DNA of 64,000 bases. Origin: Acanthochromis polyacanthus. Its lineage: Eukaryota; Chordata; Actinopteri; Pomacentridae. Location: positions 22,615,361-22,679,360 of the forward strand of contig NC_067120.1 of the NCBI RefSeq assembly GCF_021347895.1. Direction: 5' to 3'. The notes below the pieces were generated by a model that was not told where the DNA came from, did no database searches, and saw only the letters and a list, made by a program, of their open reading frames with translations. The translations under genes and the position numbers were made by a program. Below are positions 34,940-46,036 of this stretch, piece after piece. Each line of letters opens with the position of its first letter. The first letter of the stretch is position 1.

Positions 34940-35560
34940 GGTATCAGCCGAACCACGTGGTCTCACCTGCGAGTCCTTCAGCAAGCATCACCTCAACTCA
35001 GCATCCCTCAAACATGACATCTGCGCTCACCTGCACATCCGAAGACACAGCGAGGATCCGGGTGTCAGCGGGGTGTTGTGAGAAGAAAACGACCTCCTCG
35101 TCTCCCTCCCGGCTGCTCTTTCTTGTCTCCTGGCGGTTAGATCTGTGCGGACACCGGCTCCTACGCGCTTCACGATCGACACCGAGCAGACGGGCAGGGA
35201 CCGCTGGAAATGTCTGTGGATGAGGACGCGCCTCCGCGAGATTTGTTTCCCCCTCCTCTCACGCCTAGCTCTGCTCGTTGCTGTCAGCTCTCAGAGAAGA
35301 CAAACTTTAAGAATTTCACGGGGCATTTCTAGCTGTCGAACTAGCGGCCACATCCCCACGGTACCGTGACTCCTGACGCTGCGCTCCGGTCTGCTCTGTG
35401 CTCTGCTCCTCCCGGCAGCAGGCGGGCAGGAGGGCGGTGCGACGGGGTTCGTGCGCTCCAGCGGTGCATGCGTGGCACGGACGGTCCTGGATTCACCTGT
35501 CATCACAAGACAGAGTGCATCCTATTTAAAATACAGCCCGGGATGAGACATGGCTCAAAG
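34940..35560 (-). promoter_or_regulatory. CpG-island-like block with minus-strand splice donors
   Basis: Roughly 35040-35480 holds about forty CpGs in some 440 bp, far above the surrounding DNA. On the minus strand two strong donors close it: GCAG/GTGAGC (exon end 35031) and GCAG/GTGAGA (exon end 34967). Upstream on the same strand is a TATA-like ttttaaat near 35523-35530. Together this suggests a minus-strand promoter and alternative first-exon ends. The 188-codon plus-strand frame at 35366-35932 crosses the block but has no recognisable domain. The gene is not identified; the 15.6-kb block could be a second promoter of the same gene. Confidence 0.5.
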
Positions 35561-38500
35561 GCTGTAACCCTCAAACCCAGGGGCGCTGTGCAGATTGGAG
35601 CGGATCCAGTCTGTGCTCCAACAGGGGCGCGCACCTCTCCAAGGCCCCCCTCTGGGAGGAGATTAACAAATAACAGCAATTATTTTCTACATCATCTAGA
35701 TGTTGTAGGATGCTCCGGGTTTTGGGAGGAGATCTCTGACGAATTCTGTAAAGTTACAGCAAGACTGCCCAAACTTTATGTCAAAAAAAAAAATCAATTC
35801 GGACCTAATAGAGGTCTGGAGGACTTAATAGAGGTTTCTTCCCATGGAGCCTTTCAAAAGCTTTTGTTGCCTTTCTGTACTGCCGAAGAGGAGATAACAG
35901 GGAGAGTGAAATTGAACCAACCTTCATTTTGACAGGGACCTCTGAGAAGCCTCTTGGAGACCCTGAACCCCAGATTAGGAAGAACCTCAGCCAACCAGTT
36001 TTCATTTGCTCTTCATTTTTGTTGTGAAAAACAAGTTTTTATCTCAGTGAGACAACCTGTTATTGATAAATACAAGGCATAATGAAGTGGATTGCAAAAA
36101 AGATGATGCAAAACCACAGGTGGAATGCAATTATGCACATTTTATGCAACATTATACGCCACTATATTTAGGATTCAAAGAATGGATATTTTTCTTCCAT
36201 AGCAGTGAGATACTTAAATGCATACAAAGCTTCACTTAAATGCTGTGATTCATAATGCATTTTAATAGATTCAATCACCCAGCATCATAGGAGGTAAATA
36301 AAATCAATGTCAGCTTAACCGTCTGTACAGCATTAAATGCTACTGAACATTAATGCATTTTTAAAACCAAGCCATTAATATAAATGTACATTCTGGAAAA
36401 AAAGCATTAAGAATGCTTCTACTTTTAATGGAGGTATGTTTTGCTGCTTTTATTTTGTATTTCCTTCAATGGAACACATGGTGCCTACACATTTCGGACT
36501 TCATAATAATGTCAAATGACTGTACAGACAATTCAAGGAAGTAGAAGTAATTGAGGTACAGTTCTAGAATTCCGGTATGAGACCAAAAAAACATTTAATA
36601 AACGTTGACGAGAGCGAGGAAAGTAAAAAAATACTGCACACACAGACTTTCCACCTGTCGGTTTAGGCTCCAAACCATATGTAGAAAATGCTTCATGTCT
36701 AATGCCGATAACCAGAGAATTAATCCTCCATTAAATCTGACTCTGATATGAATGCCAAGACATTAATCTGTGAAGAAAGATGCAGTATGAAAAATATCCG
36801 TCTGGTTCTAATCACGAGTATCCATGGTGGGCCCATTAAGTCACGCTGATTGGAAAATTTCAGCGAAAATGACATCACACCAGTGAGCACAGTCACTCAG
36901 AGAGAAAACCAAGGATAGCAGCTCTACTTCAGTTGGGGTCACATTTGGGCTAAGCTGTTTATATGCATATTCATATCCTAATCACAAATACCTCCACATA
37001 CATAATTAAGCAGGATACTTTGGATATTATTATGAAAAGCGAACTTAGTGTGACCACAAAATAACATTAAATAGGATATCCTGGGCAATATGAGCCTATC
37101 CAGGCACATAATCATAATGGGAGCTTAAACCAGATGGGAAATGGTGCTTTCATGTCCCAAATGGAAACGTTGAGTCTCCTGAAAAATGCTGGGATGTAAA
37201 TGTGCATAAAAGAGCCTTCACTAACATTTAACAGCGTGTCACTGTTGATGTGTTTCAGATTTCTGGACTGATGAAACACAATGCAAGCAAAGGCATTGTC
37301 GCTCACTACAGCATATGACATTAAATTTGTTTTCAGAAATCTGATCAGGGTTGCCACTACTATATACGGAGTGGAAACTTTAGCTTGATAGCAGTGCAGG
37401 CCTGAATATTTGGGCTGTGGGAGAGAATTCATTCATATATTCATAATCCCACTCATTCCCAGCAGACCTTTGGTGAAAAATGGGGTGCATTTATGTAAGA
37501 ATTGCATTTTAGCACATTCTGGCACTATTGTCACTTTACCAGAGCTACTCCACTGTATGTCAAAAAATGTGATGACTGCAGCTACGAGTGGCTTTGTGCA
37601 CAGGGGTTTACAGTAAGATTTGTGTATATTAATTGATTGTGTACATTTTGCTACATGTATATAACAAACTGTTGTTACCTGAAGTAGAAATTAAAAATTT
37701 CTTTATTCATTCAAAAACCATTTTTTAATGTGTTCTTATTCAATCTAGTTGACATGCTAAATATGAGGTGATATATTTACTTTTTTTAATGAATGCACTC
37801 ACCTTTTTCCACTTTGCAGTTTCCACTTTACAATCAAAATGATTAGTTTTGCATCTCCTGAACCAAACATGATAGTACAGAAAAGGTGATGTCTACCCAA
37901 GAATGGTCAAAAATGACAAAGATACCATATACAATTGTGTAAATGACTCAGGTGAATAAGGAACAAACTAAGAAAGAATTTCTAGTATGTGAGAACTAAG
38001 GCTGAACTCCACAATGGCATGTCTGTGGCACACGTGTTATGCAGAGTTTTTAAGCTCAATCCCTTTGTTCCTTAACCTTACCAACAGAGTGACAGTAAAG
38101 AGAGAAAACACACTCAGTATGACCTTCTAGACTCAAAAGGAATTTGTCAAATTTACTTTTGATTTACTTCAAAAAATGCCTTCAACAGACACGTCTGATT
38201 GTTCTGTTGTTGTGGTTGAACCTATTCTTCCCCGTCTCCTTCACTGTCTCCTCTACACAGACAAAGAGCTGTGCATTTTAAGGAGGTTTCTTTGCATGTG
38301 CCCCACGGCAGCTTTTCTTGCAGCCACAACTTGAGTGTTCATGGACGGACTGGCTTAAAGGGTTGACCACAATGCTCTACAATCTCTAGGCTCCAAAAAA
38401 CATGTTTGGTAGTTGACATTTCCATGTGGTTCTTGGTCAGAAAGTCAAAGAACACTGACTTGTTTTCATCCATTTTTAGAAAGTCGTTCTATTGGTCAAA

Positions 38501-38816
38501 ATTGCAATTTTGTTCTTGTCTAACCAAAAAACGGTCTAAATTGTAACTTACTGACACACTGTTCTATCATCTCAGCCACAAGGAACACATCGAATTAATG
38601 AATTTAGCTGCTTTAAGAAATGAAGCATATTTGGAACTTTTCACTTGCATCTAATGGAACGTGTATAATGACAGATAGTGTACAGTATGTGCCCACTCCA
38701 TTCTGTGCATTACAATTTGCAGAGCGGTGAGCAATGTTCTTACACACATTAGTTCTCTGAAGTGAAGTCTGGTTATATGTAGAATAATTAATAAAATATG
38801 TTTATTGTCTTTATTT
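35561..38816. other. No gene recognised
   Basis: AT-rich DNA. 36700-36880 is non-repetitive with several TAAT cores and could be regulatory. No repeat ends or domains were found. Confidence 0.45.
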
Positions 38817-39595
38817 TAGGGCTGGGACTTTAATGCGTTATTTTCGACTAATAATGGTAAAAAAAAAAAAAATGCTTTTAATCACACCTTTCTCAGTTCC
38901 CTAATTTCTGTCACACTGGTAACACTAACGCACACTCCAGTCCGGTAGGTGGCGGTAATAAACCTAAAGTCTGTTTGCCAGCCGCGAAGAAGATACACAG
39001 AACACAGAGTGATGTCAGCGCACAAGAGAGTTTGGTGAACAGTAGTGAAAGATGAGACTGCATTGAGCTTGCTGGGCAGAAAATTTTCTTTTAAAAACTT
39101 CCCAATGTCAGTTTGGATAAAAGCGTGGTTGTGTGCAAACTGTGAAGCAAAGAGTTATCTTATCACTGCAGCACTTCAAGCCGGCGGTATCATCTCAATG
39201 CAAAACATTGCTGTGAACACCAGAGCCAACGTTAGCTACGACAATCCTGGTACCGGAAAATGGTGTAGCCATCCCATAATAGACCACTTTTTGAAGACAT
39301 TGAAAGTGCTTGAGTTTACAAAAAGTCTTGAAATGTTGAATATGATCTCTATAATTGCATTTTGCATTTGCAGTAATCTGTGAATGTAGTAGACAAATGA
39401 AAAAATGCAAATAGATATAAATGAAACAAACATTTTTGTTGTTTAGGTTCACGTATATGTCTATTCATCAACTCGGTTGTCAACCAAAATTTATTTGAAT
39501 TGAAAAATGTTGCTTTTTGTCTCAAATAGCCTCTACTTATTGTCTCAAAGCCTCTACTTAATTCGATTATTTTTTAAATATGTGTCCCACTACTA
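38817..39595 (+). mobile_element. hAT element relic with BED zinc-finger remnants
   Basis: The left end tagggctgggac and right end gtcccactacta are imperfect inverted repeats, flanked by related 8-mers (CTTTATTT and ATTTATTC). Inside, 39045-39200 encodes in shifting frames 'WIKAWLCANCEAK' and then RYHLNAKH, the two halves of a BED-type zinc finger (C-x2-C ... H-x4-H). A frameshift separates the cysteine and histidine pairs. The catalytic domain is absent. Confidence 0.75.
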
Positions 39596-40349
39596 ATTTA
39601 TTCATGACAAATGGTCAAATTTTCAATGTAAGCTAACCACTACTGATGAAGTAGTTTACATACTTAACGAATCTGTTTTCTATCACTGAAGTGAAATCCA
39701 ACCAGCACATGGAAACAGGGGGTATCTGATGACTCTGAAGAGAAAAGTATCAAATGTGCTTGTAGTCCAGCTCTACCTAAACCCAATTCTCCTTCCCTGA
39801 GGTGTATAAAACCTTCTCTCTCTCTTAGTGTTTTTGCTGAAATTTTCTCTGGCCAGAAGAGCGCTCAGGGGCAGGGGAGGGCTTAGGGTAAATCAGGATG
39901 ACAATTAGTGGAATGACACATCTTGACACGTCAGACCTCCAAACAGCCACTAATGAATCATAGGAGTCTGTCCAGAAATAGCCTCCACAGCCCCAGCAAT
40001 GGAACAGTCGAACGCCTGTGTCAACTCAGTTTTACATCCTAACTTGTAACAGCGCCCTGAGGTGGCCTGTGCTCTAAGCAGTGAACAATCCAACAAGTGC
40101 GTCAACCAAAACAGCCGTATAGGTTGCTTGTCCCTGACCTCTGATATGACCCATATAGAAGCATGCTGGTAGCACAGATATGATGTTAAAAGTCACAGCT
40201 CAAGTCAAATCAAGTCTTTTGTGACATGACAATAAAGTTGTTGGTTTTTTTAACCAAAACAAGATTTGAATAGGTTGAAGGGAATAAATGTGGCTTAGGT
40301 TAAAAATCTGTACTTTTTTAAGATTAGAAAAACTCTAAAATCACGATTA
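39596..40349. other. No gene recognised
   Basis: A TATA-like gtataaaac occurs near 39805 but without other promoter context. Nothing else is supported. Confidence 0.5.
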
Positions 40350-40957
40350 GAACAAGAAAAGCACTCAGAGAGTGCAGTACTCCACCAAGGCTGCTCAGTC
40401 GTTATGTCATTGCTGAAGCCTGAAATCTTTAAAAAAAAAAATTGTGGCAGAAATCACGGCACCATAGAAATTGGTGTTGTACTGAGCACAAACTTGTTAT
40501 GCATGTGTTATGCATGTGTACGTTATGTACGGATACCAAATCACGCGACCTAAATATATGGAATTGATGAGACTCGGAAACCCCACACACACACACACAC
40601 ACAATTTAATCAATTGTTCCTTGTATCATTTCCGATAGATAAGTTTCAGTAAGTCTGTAGCAGTCGATTTGTTGTAGGATTGCAACCATGTGATCATCAG
40701 CAGGTAGCTGACATAGTTTTAATTTGTAATCATAGTTATAGTGACGCCGTGCCGCTACCTCACTATGATACAGAAATCTTGAACAAATCCATGGATCCAG
40801 ACTATAAGCTGCATCACTGTCAAAATCTAATCAACTGGTCTTTGTGTCATTTCATCCAAATCCGTTCATCTGTTTTTAAATGAAGTTGCAAACGGACAAA
40901 CAGACCAACAACAGACCTATCGTCACATAGCTCCGTCGCGTTCCTTGGCCTAGTAAT
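40350..40957 (+). repeat. Most complete copy of the 'actccaccaagg' dispersed repeat
   Basis: It starts aacaagaaaagcactcagag, carries gcagtactccaccaaggctg near the left end and ccttggcctagtaata at the right end, which are rough inverted complements. At about 608 bp it joins the left part known from 52956 and 23084 to the right part known from 27521. Its site 'aatcatagttatagtgacgcc' is the empty version of the Tc1 MITE insertion at 23366. Confidence 0.8.
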
Positions 40958-41399
40958 AACAGTTGGTTTAGGTTATAGAATGGTCAAGGCTTAAAGCAAA
41001 CTCACTCAAGTTTTCCATTGTTTTTTCTTTTTTCTTTTTCTTGACCCATCTATCCACCCCAAACTCCTCCCTTCAAACAAAGACATTGCAGCTGTAATAC
41101 ATTGTCACCTGTGTCCTCCTTTTTCAGGCTGACAATTAGAAGGATCATGACTGCACACTGTGTGTTCACTGCATTATTAAAAGCATAATTTTAGAAATAA
41201 TTCTACTCAAATTGCAAACAGCTGGTTTGGCAGTATAAGGGAGAACTACGCAACACTAGCCTGCTTCTAGAAGCTCTAGCTCTAGAGTGTCCCGTGGTGT
41301 CTGGGGACGCTGATCCCTCAGGTCCCATGGGTTGTATTGTGCAGCCTCCATGTATTGGGCTTGTTCATCCTGCGAATGCCCAATCAAGGTCAACACCTG
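40958..41399. other. No feature recognised
   Basis: Short AT-rich spacer; the last part may belong to the relic that follows. Confidence 0.5.
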
Positions 41400-41610
41400 G
41401 GGCCCTGTTTTTCAAGTTACTCCTCAGCACTTTTTCCAGCGTGGCAGGGAGGGTGGCACTTTTAGCTTGGGGAGGTTGCAGCCATCGGGGAGTAGCGTTG
41501 TCATGGGGGTGGTGTGCTCAGTCTGGAACAATGTCCACATGTCAAAGCAACAGCCACATGAATGCCAGGACACAGGGTTTCTCAGCAGAACTTTGCAGTG
41601 TAAAGACATG
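41400..41610 (-). pseudogene. Tc1-like transposase relic (heavily decayed)
   Basis: The minus strand gives PGIHVAVAL in one frame, resembling the PGIHVDVTLTR segment of a fish Tc1-like transposase, followed by decayed sequence around 'ctccccgatggctgcaacct' where that family has the PDGSGLFQQDN region. Assignment rests on remembered family sequence. Frameshifts are frequent. Probably the same family as 61870-62130. Confidence 0.5.
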
Positions 41611-42905
41611 ATCAGTGTTAGGGTTATATATTTTTTTCTTGATGTCCATATTCTGTATCTCAAAATGAATATGCACCACCTCATCCCAAATATGACGACA
41701 ATGGCAAGTTATGTTGAATTTATAATCATTAGGAATAGAAGTCAGAACTTGCCTGGTTTTAACAGGAAAATGGTGCACGTATGTGAATATTTCCATTTCT
41801 TGTGCTTGTTTGGGTGGAAACAGCCATCTTCTGAAGTTAATCCGCCAGCTGAATTTCAACGTTACCGATGGGACCCCTGGTGAGTTTGCAGGAGTCTGTG
41901 ACTGATGATTTGGATTTGCTCAGCATATTAGTCAGCAAAAACGGAATCAAACAGTTTAAAAACATGTCGCTATTTCTGTGCAATCCTCCTAGTGCTCTTG
42001 AAAAGAGCATTAAAAAGTAACCCATGCTAATATTTACATAGAAGGAGTAAATGGAAGGAAAACCTGCTCCTCAGTAGTCCATTCCAACGTTGAATCCAGG
42101 GATGGCGAAATGATTATCAAGAAAGAAAATACACAAGATGATGTTTTTTTAATGTTGTGTTTTACCAGGGTTATCACTTAGTAAGAATAGATCATAATTT
42201 CTAAATTCATGAATAATTTTAATCTCCCTGTGGCACATTGATGCTGTTGTTGTTGATGACTGCTGCTGGTACCCATGTTAGGGTTAGTGTTATTCCCTCT
42301 GCTACGTTCCATATTTATTATGTAAGAGGCTGCTGTAAAGGACCAGCAACAGGTTTGTGTGAATGCATAAAATACAAGGCCGATCCCCTGGGCGACTGTC
42401 ACATTCGGAGTGTGCCACTGTGTTTAGACTGGAGGAAGTAAACAAGGAAGGGTGTTTAGATTATTTTAAGAGTCTTACTGTATTTGCCTGTCCTCTTTAT
42501 TCAAATGGGTGTGTGAACAGTCCAGAGGCAGCAGCTTAGACTCACAGTCATGAAGGCTTTCTTTTTCAAAGTAATGAACACGAGTTAATTCAACTACAAA
42601 AACAAAGATTTTTAAGGTCACATTTCTTGGATTTGTAACTGTAAATTTTATATCATCACTCAGTTATGAAATGTATACTTGTATGCATGCAGCTACATGT
42701 ACACAATGTTTCAATCTCTAAGCCTTTATGCATTTAAATAAACCTTCCAGCCACACAGAATAACAGAGATCAAGCTTATTTGTATAGACAGCACTTACTA
42801 ACTTACTCTGTGTCCTAGATTACTTTTACTTTACTTATCAAATATAGCAACATTTATCTTGTTCTTGCACATACAAGTACCCTAAGGACTTTTACACAAC
42901 ATTTT
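41611..42905. other. No gene recognised
   Basis: Several 60-105-codon frames overlap each other on both strands; none carries a recognisable domain. Confidence 0.55.
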
Positions 42906-43215
42906 CAATTCAATTCAATTCAATTCAATTTTATTTATATAGCGTCAATTACAGTCAACTCGTCTCAAGACGCTTTACAGAACCCAAATGCCTGACCCCC
43001 AGAGCAAGCCCAAAGGCGACAGTGGCAAGGAAAAACACCCTTTTAACAGGGAAGAAACCTCGAGCAGAACCCGGCTCTATATAGGGGGGACCCATCTGCC
43101 TGCTGGCCGGGCGGGTTGAGAAGGACAGAAGAGGGCAAGGGGGAGGGATGGGAGAAGAGGGAGGGGTGGGAAAGCAAGGAAAACACAACACACATTTGGA
43201 TACATGCATGACAGG
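42906..43215 (+). repeat. Longest copy of the 'tttatttatatagcgc' interspersed repeat
   Basis: It begins with (CAATT)5, then tttatttatatagcgtcaat, 'gtctcaagacgctttacaga', 'cctgacccccagagcaagcc', 'cccttttaacagggaagaaa' and a purine-rich G/A tract. It shares order with the truncated copies at 5311 and 25507. The right boundary is approximate. I judge it a non-LTR-derived fish repeat. Confidence 0.75.
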
Positions 43216-43431
43216 ATATGTGACACAGACAAAGTATAAGCTAACATTGAAAACTGACTCATAATTTACTCTTATGATGTACAATATTACACAGTGCCTT
43301 GGAATTTTAGCATCATTTAATAAATTATCTCTGGAAATCAATAGTGACTTTGCTTCAATTGGTCATTAACAATGGACTTGTGGGGGGAAGCGAAACATAT
43401 TTCTACTCATGTTTTTACTCTCTCCAAGTCT

Positions 43432-43768
43432 TCTCTTCACAGTTGAAACTGAGACTTCTTACTACGACCACTGTTAAGCTGTGTTTGAAGCTGCTGTCCT
43501 GTGACCCGCCTATCACCAAGCTGTTGACTCCCAGAAACTTGTCTTCTCATTCTGTTGTGGCTTTGGGTCTTCCAGACCTCTTCCTGTCAGAGTTTCCCCG
43601 AGTTTCTGAGAGCCTTTTTATGGTAAAGAAAACTGTACTCACTGACACCTTGATTTTCTTCGCGATTTCTCTGTGGGAAAGACCTACATTTTTAAGTATT
43701 ATGATGGTCTGTCTCTCTTTTCTCTGTCTCATTTTTATAGCAACACAATCCTTTTTGGAGTACAATAC
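43432..43768 (-). pseudogene. Tc1 transposase relic, N-terminal half
   Basis: The minus strand from 43765 encodes KMRQRKERQTIIILKNVGLS, then HREIAKKIKVSVSTVFFTIK and RKRSGRPKAT, the first helix-turn-helix plus the GRPR-like linker of Tc1 transposases. After a stop and frameshift, the 43441-43546 segment retains the second helix-turn-helix in decayed form. The catalytic half is missing. Plus-strand frame 43344-43850 is its antisense shadow. Confidence 0.85.
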
Positions 43769-45513
43769 TGTTCAAGTAATGCTCTGGAAGGTATGGTGGC
43801 ATGGTGTGTTTCAACACTACTTTTATGCACACAGAGGGGGTTGTAAATGATCAAGAAAAGTTGGGACACCTGTAGGATTAAGTGGCACCAACTTTCATGG
43901 CTTGATTAACCTTTACTGCTGTAGAAATGCTTTAAGTTGTTAACCCTTTTCTTGTTCCCTGAAAAAGGCCTTCTTACATAATTCTGAAATGTACGTTCCT
44001 TTTTAAAATTTTGGGGAACCTTGTCTTTTTTAACCTCTGACAATTCTCCATTTTGTACCATTTCAAGCTATTCGTTGGACATAAAGTACTTGATCTGAAA
44101 AAATGGGGCATTCTAACACTTCTAACACAACAATGTATATTGCATTATTTTTATCGTGTATTTCTGATTGCTCTGCTTTTGTTTCCTTTTTCTGTTTGAA
44201 GCAACACTCTTACAGACCTAAACCAAGCTCCACACGTACAGTCAGTGTATCACTTAATGTGCAGAGAGCAGCTGACACAAGCCAGCCTCATCTGATATCA
44301 TTTTACTTCATCCGCTGCACCTTTGAGACACATGTGTGATATCGATCGCGGCTTTTCTGATGGAAGACTGGACAGCTTTTAGTTGGCCTCAGAACATTTC
44401 TAGAGACAAACATTTGAAGTCAGTCTATTGATGCATGGCGTATCAGAGGAACAACTCTGCAGGGTGTGATCCATCTCAAGCATGTGCCTGGTTTAAACAC
44501 CACCTTGCTAGATCTCACTCGCATTCTTCCACGCACAAAGTTTTGTCCAATCAGCAGCTTGTTCAGAGGTAAAAGTGACAGAATTCCAATCGCAAATTGA
44601 TCACAATCCCCAAAAGAGCCACCACAAAAGTGCTTTTTAACCTGTGCTGGCATGTTGCTGGTTGGATAAATGCCTGCAAAGGATCGATAACGAGATGGTT
44701 CTTTTATATGCAGGTGAAACAAACAAAGAAATACTTTTGTCATTAAGTCACATTCATTACATATATTCTCAGGGATTTAAGTATGGATACAGTCTACTAC
44801 AGGTACCGACATCAAATCAAGCCAAGAAAGGTTAAAAAGTATGGAATTTAATAATTGATGTGTATGACAGACCAAAGAAAAGATACTAGTGAAAGACGCT
44901 TTTTAAAAAGAAGGTATTCTAAAAGATGCCATTGATTATTACAGTTTCTCATCATCAGGTTAGGAGCTGTAGAGCTGAGGGGTACTGAATGAGAATAGTG
45001 ATAGTCGGCAATACTGGAACATTACACCATCACTCTGCCAAGCTTGTTATTCAACGTTGCTGTGAATTTCATTGCAGTAATTATAATCTTAAGCATAATT
45101 GTCTCTGTCAGTGCAGAAAACTAATACATTCAAAATAGTCAAACAAAAACAGAACGGGTGGGTGACCTGATAGCTGCGATGTTCCAACACGTATCATAGA
45201 GCAGCACTGTCTCCCTGTGCAACTAGAATGCATTTTCAATTACAGTTTGACAGAAATTATTTTCTGCTGTTTTGTATTTCTTTGTACATATCAGAAATAT
45301 GCTTCAAATTAACTCATATTTGCCATTTATTTCATTGCTTTAATGCTGTTCTTTTTCAGCTAACCAGTCCTACATTAGATGAGGCGTTACTCACCACGCT
45401 GGAAACTCAAACATGTTGTGAAAGAGTCCAGCTTGAGCAACTGAAGCAAACTTCGAACGGATAGTTATCACTGTGAAAGACTCATACAAAGCATGATATT
45501 TTCCAAAACTTAA
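43769..45513. other. No gene recognised
   Basis: 43769-43900 may be the 5' leader of the adjacent Tc1 relic. The remainder is AT-rich without supported features. Confidence 0.5.
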
Positions 45514-45812
45514 TTAACCCTTAAATGCACGAGTGTTTGGACCCTACACTCTTCCTTAAGCGGATCAAAAATGACCCGTTTAAGAATCAATGTGTTTTCA
45601 TGCCATTTTTCTCATTTTGGTTCAGAAAAATCATTTGTATTACTGTTTTTATTCTATTTTGGTCCAGTCGAGGTTGATTTCATGTTTGAAATATGTGTTT
45701 TTTTTCACTTTATATCTGATTTTGAACATTTTAATCACTGAAAAATAAGATTACACAGAACAACAATAGAAAAATGTCAACATGCATTTTGTTGAAAGTT
45801 TTCCACTCTTTT

Positions 45813-45882
45813 TGATTAGAATAGAATAGAATGTGGTTTATTGTCATTATACAGTGTATAACAAGATTGGAGATTTTCCTTC
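45813..45882 (-). repeat. LINE/SINE 3'-tail fragment with (AATAG)n
   Basis: Compared with copy 1 of the MITE, about 70 extra bases occur between 'ccactctttt' and 'ccttcagctgttgct'. They comprise (agaat)n followed by gtggtttattgtcattatac, typical of the tail of fish non-LTR retrotransposons in reverse orientation. Boundaries are accurate to a few bases. Confidence 0.65.
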
Positions 45883-46036
45883 AGCTGTTGCTACTCTCCA
45901 TGTATAATAATCTTCTTGATAGCGCGTGTAAGCCACAGCAAATATACTCCTGACAGCCACAACTGATAAGAATCACAAGTTTTCATGAAATTCTATGGGA
46001 AATGCATGCAAGGTTATTTTATGGAAGCTTGAGGTA

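Noticed and set aside
35366..35932. 188-codon plus-strand open frame, the longest outside the Tc1
   Set aside because: It crosses the CpG-rich block where stops are rare by composition, and has no recognisable domain or splice context. The predicted splice signals are on the other strand.
43344..43850. 168-codon plus-strand open frame
   Set aside because: It is the antisense of the recognisable Tc1 helix-turn-helix relic.
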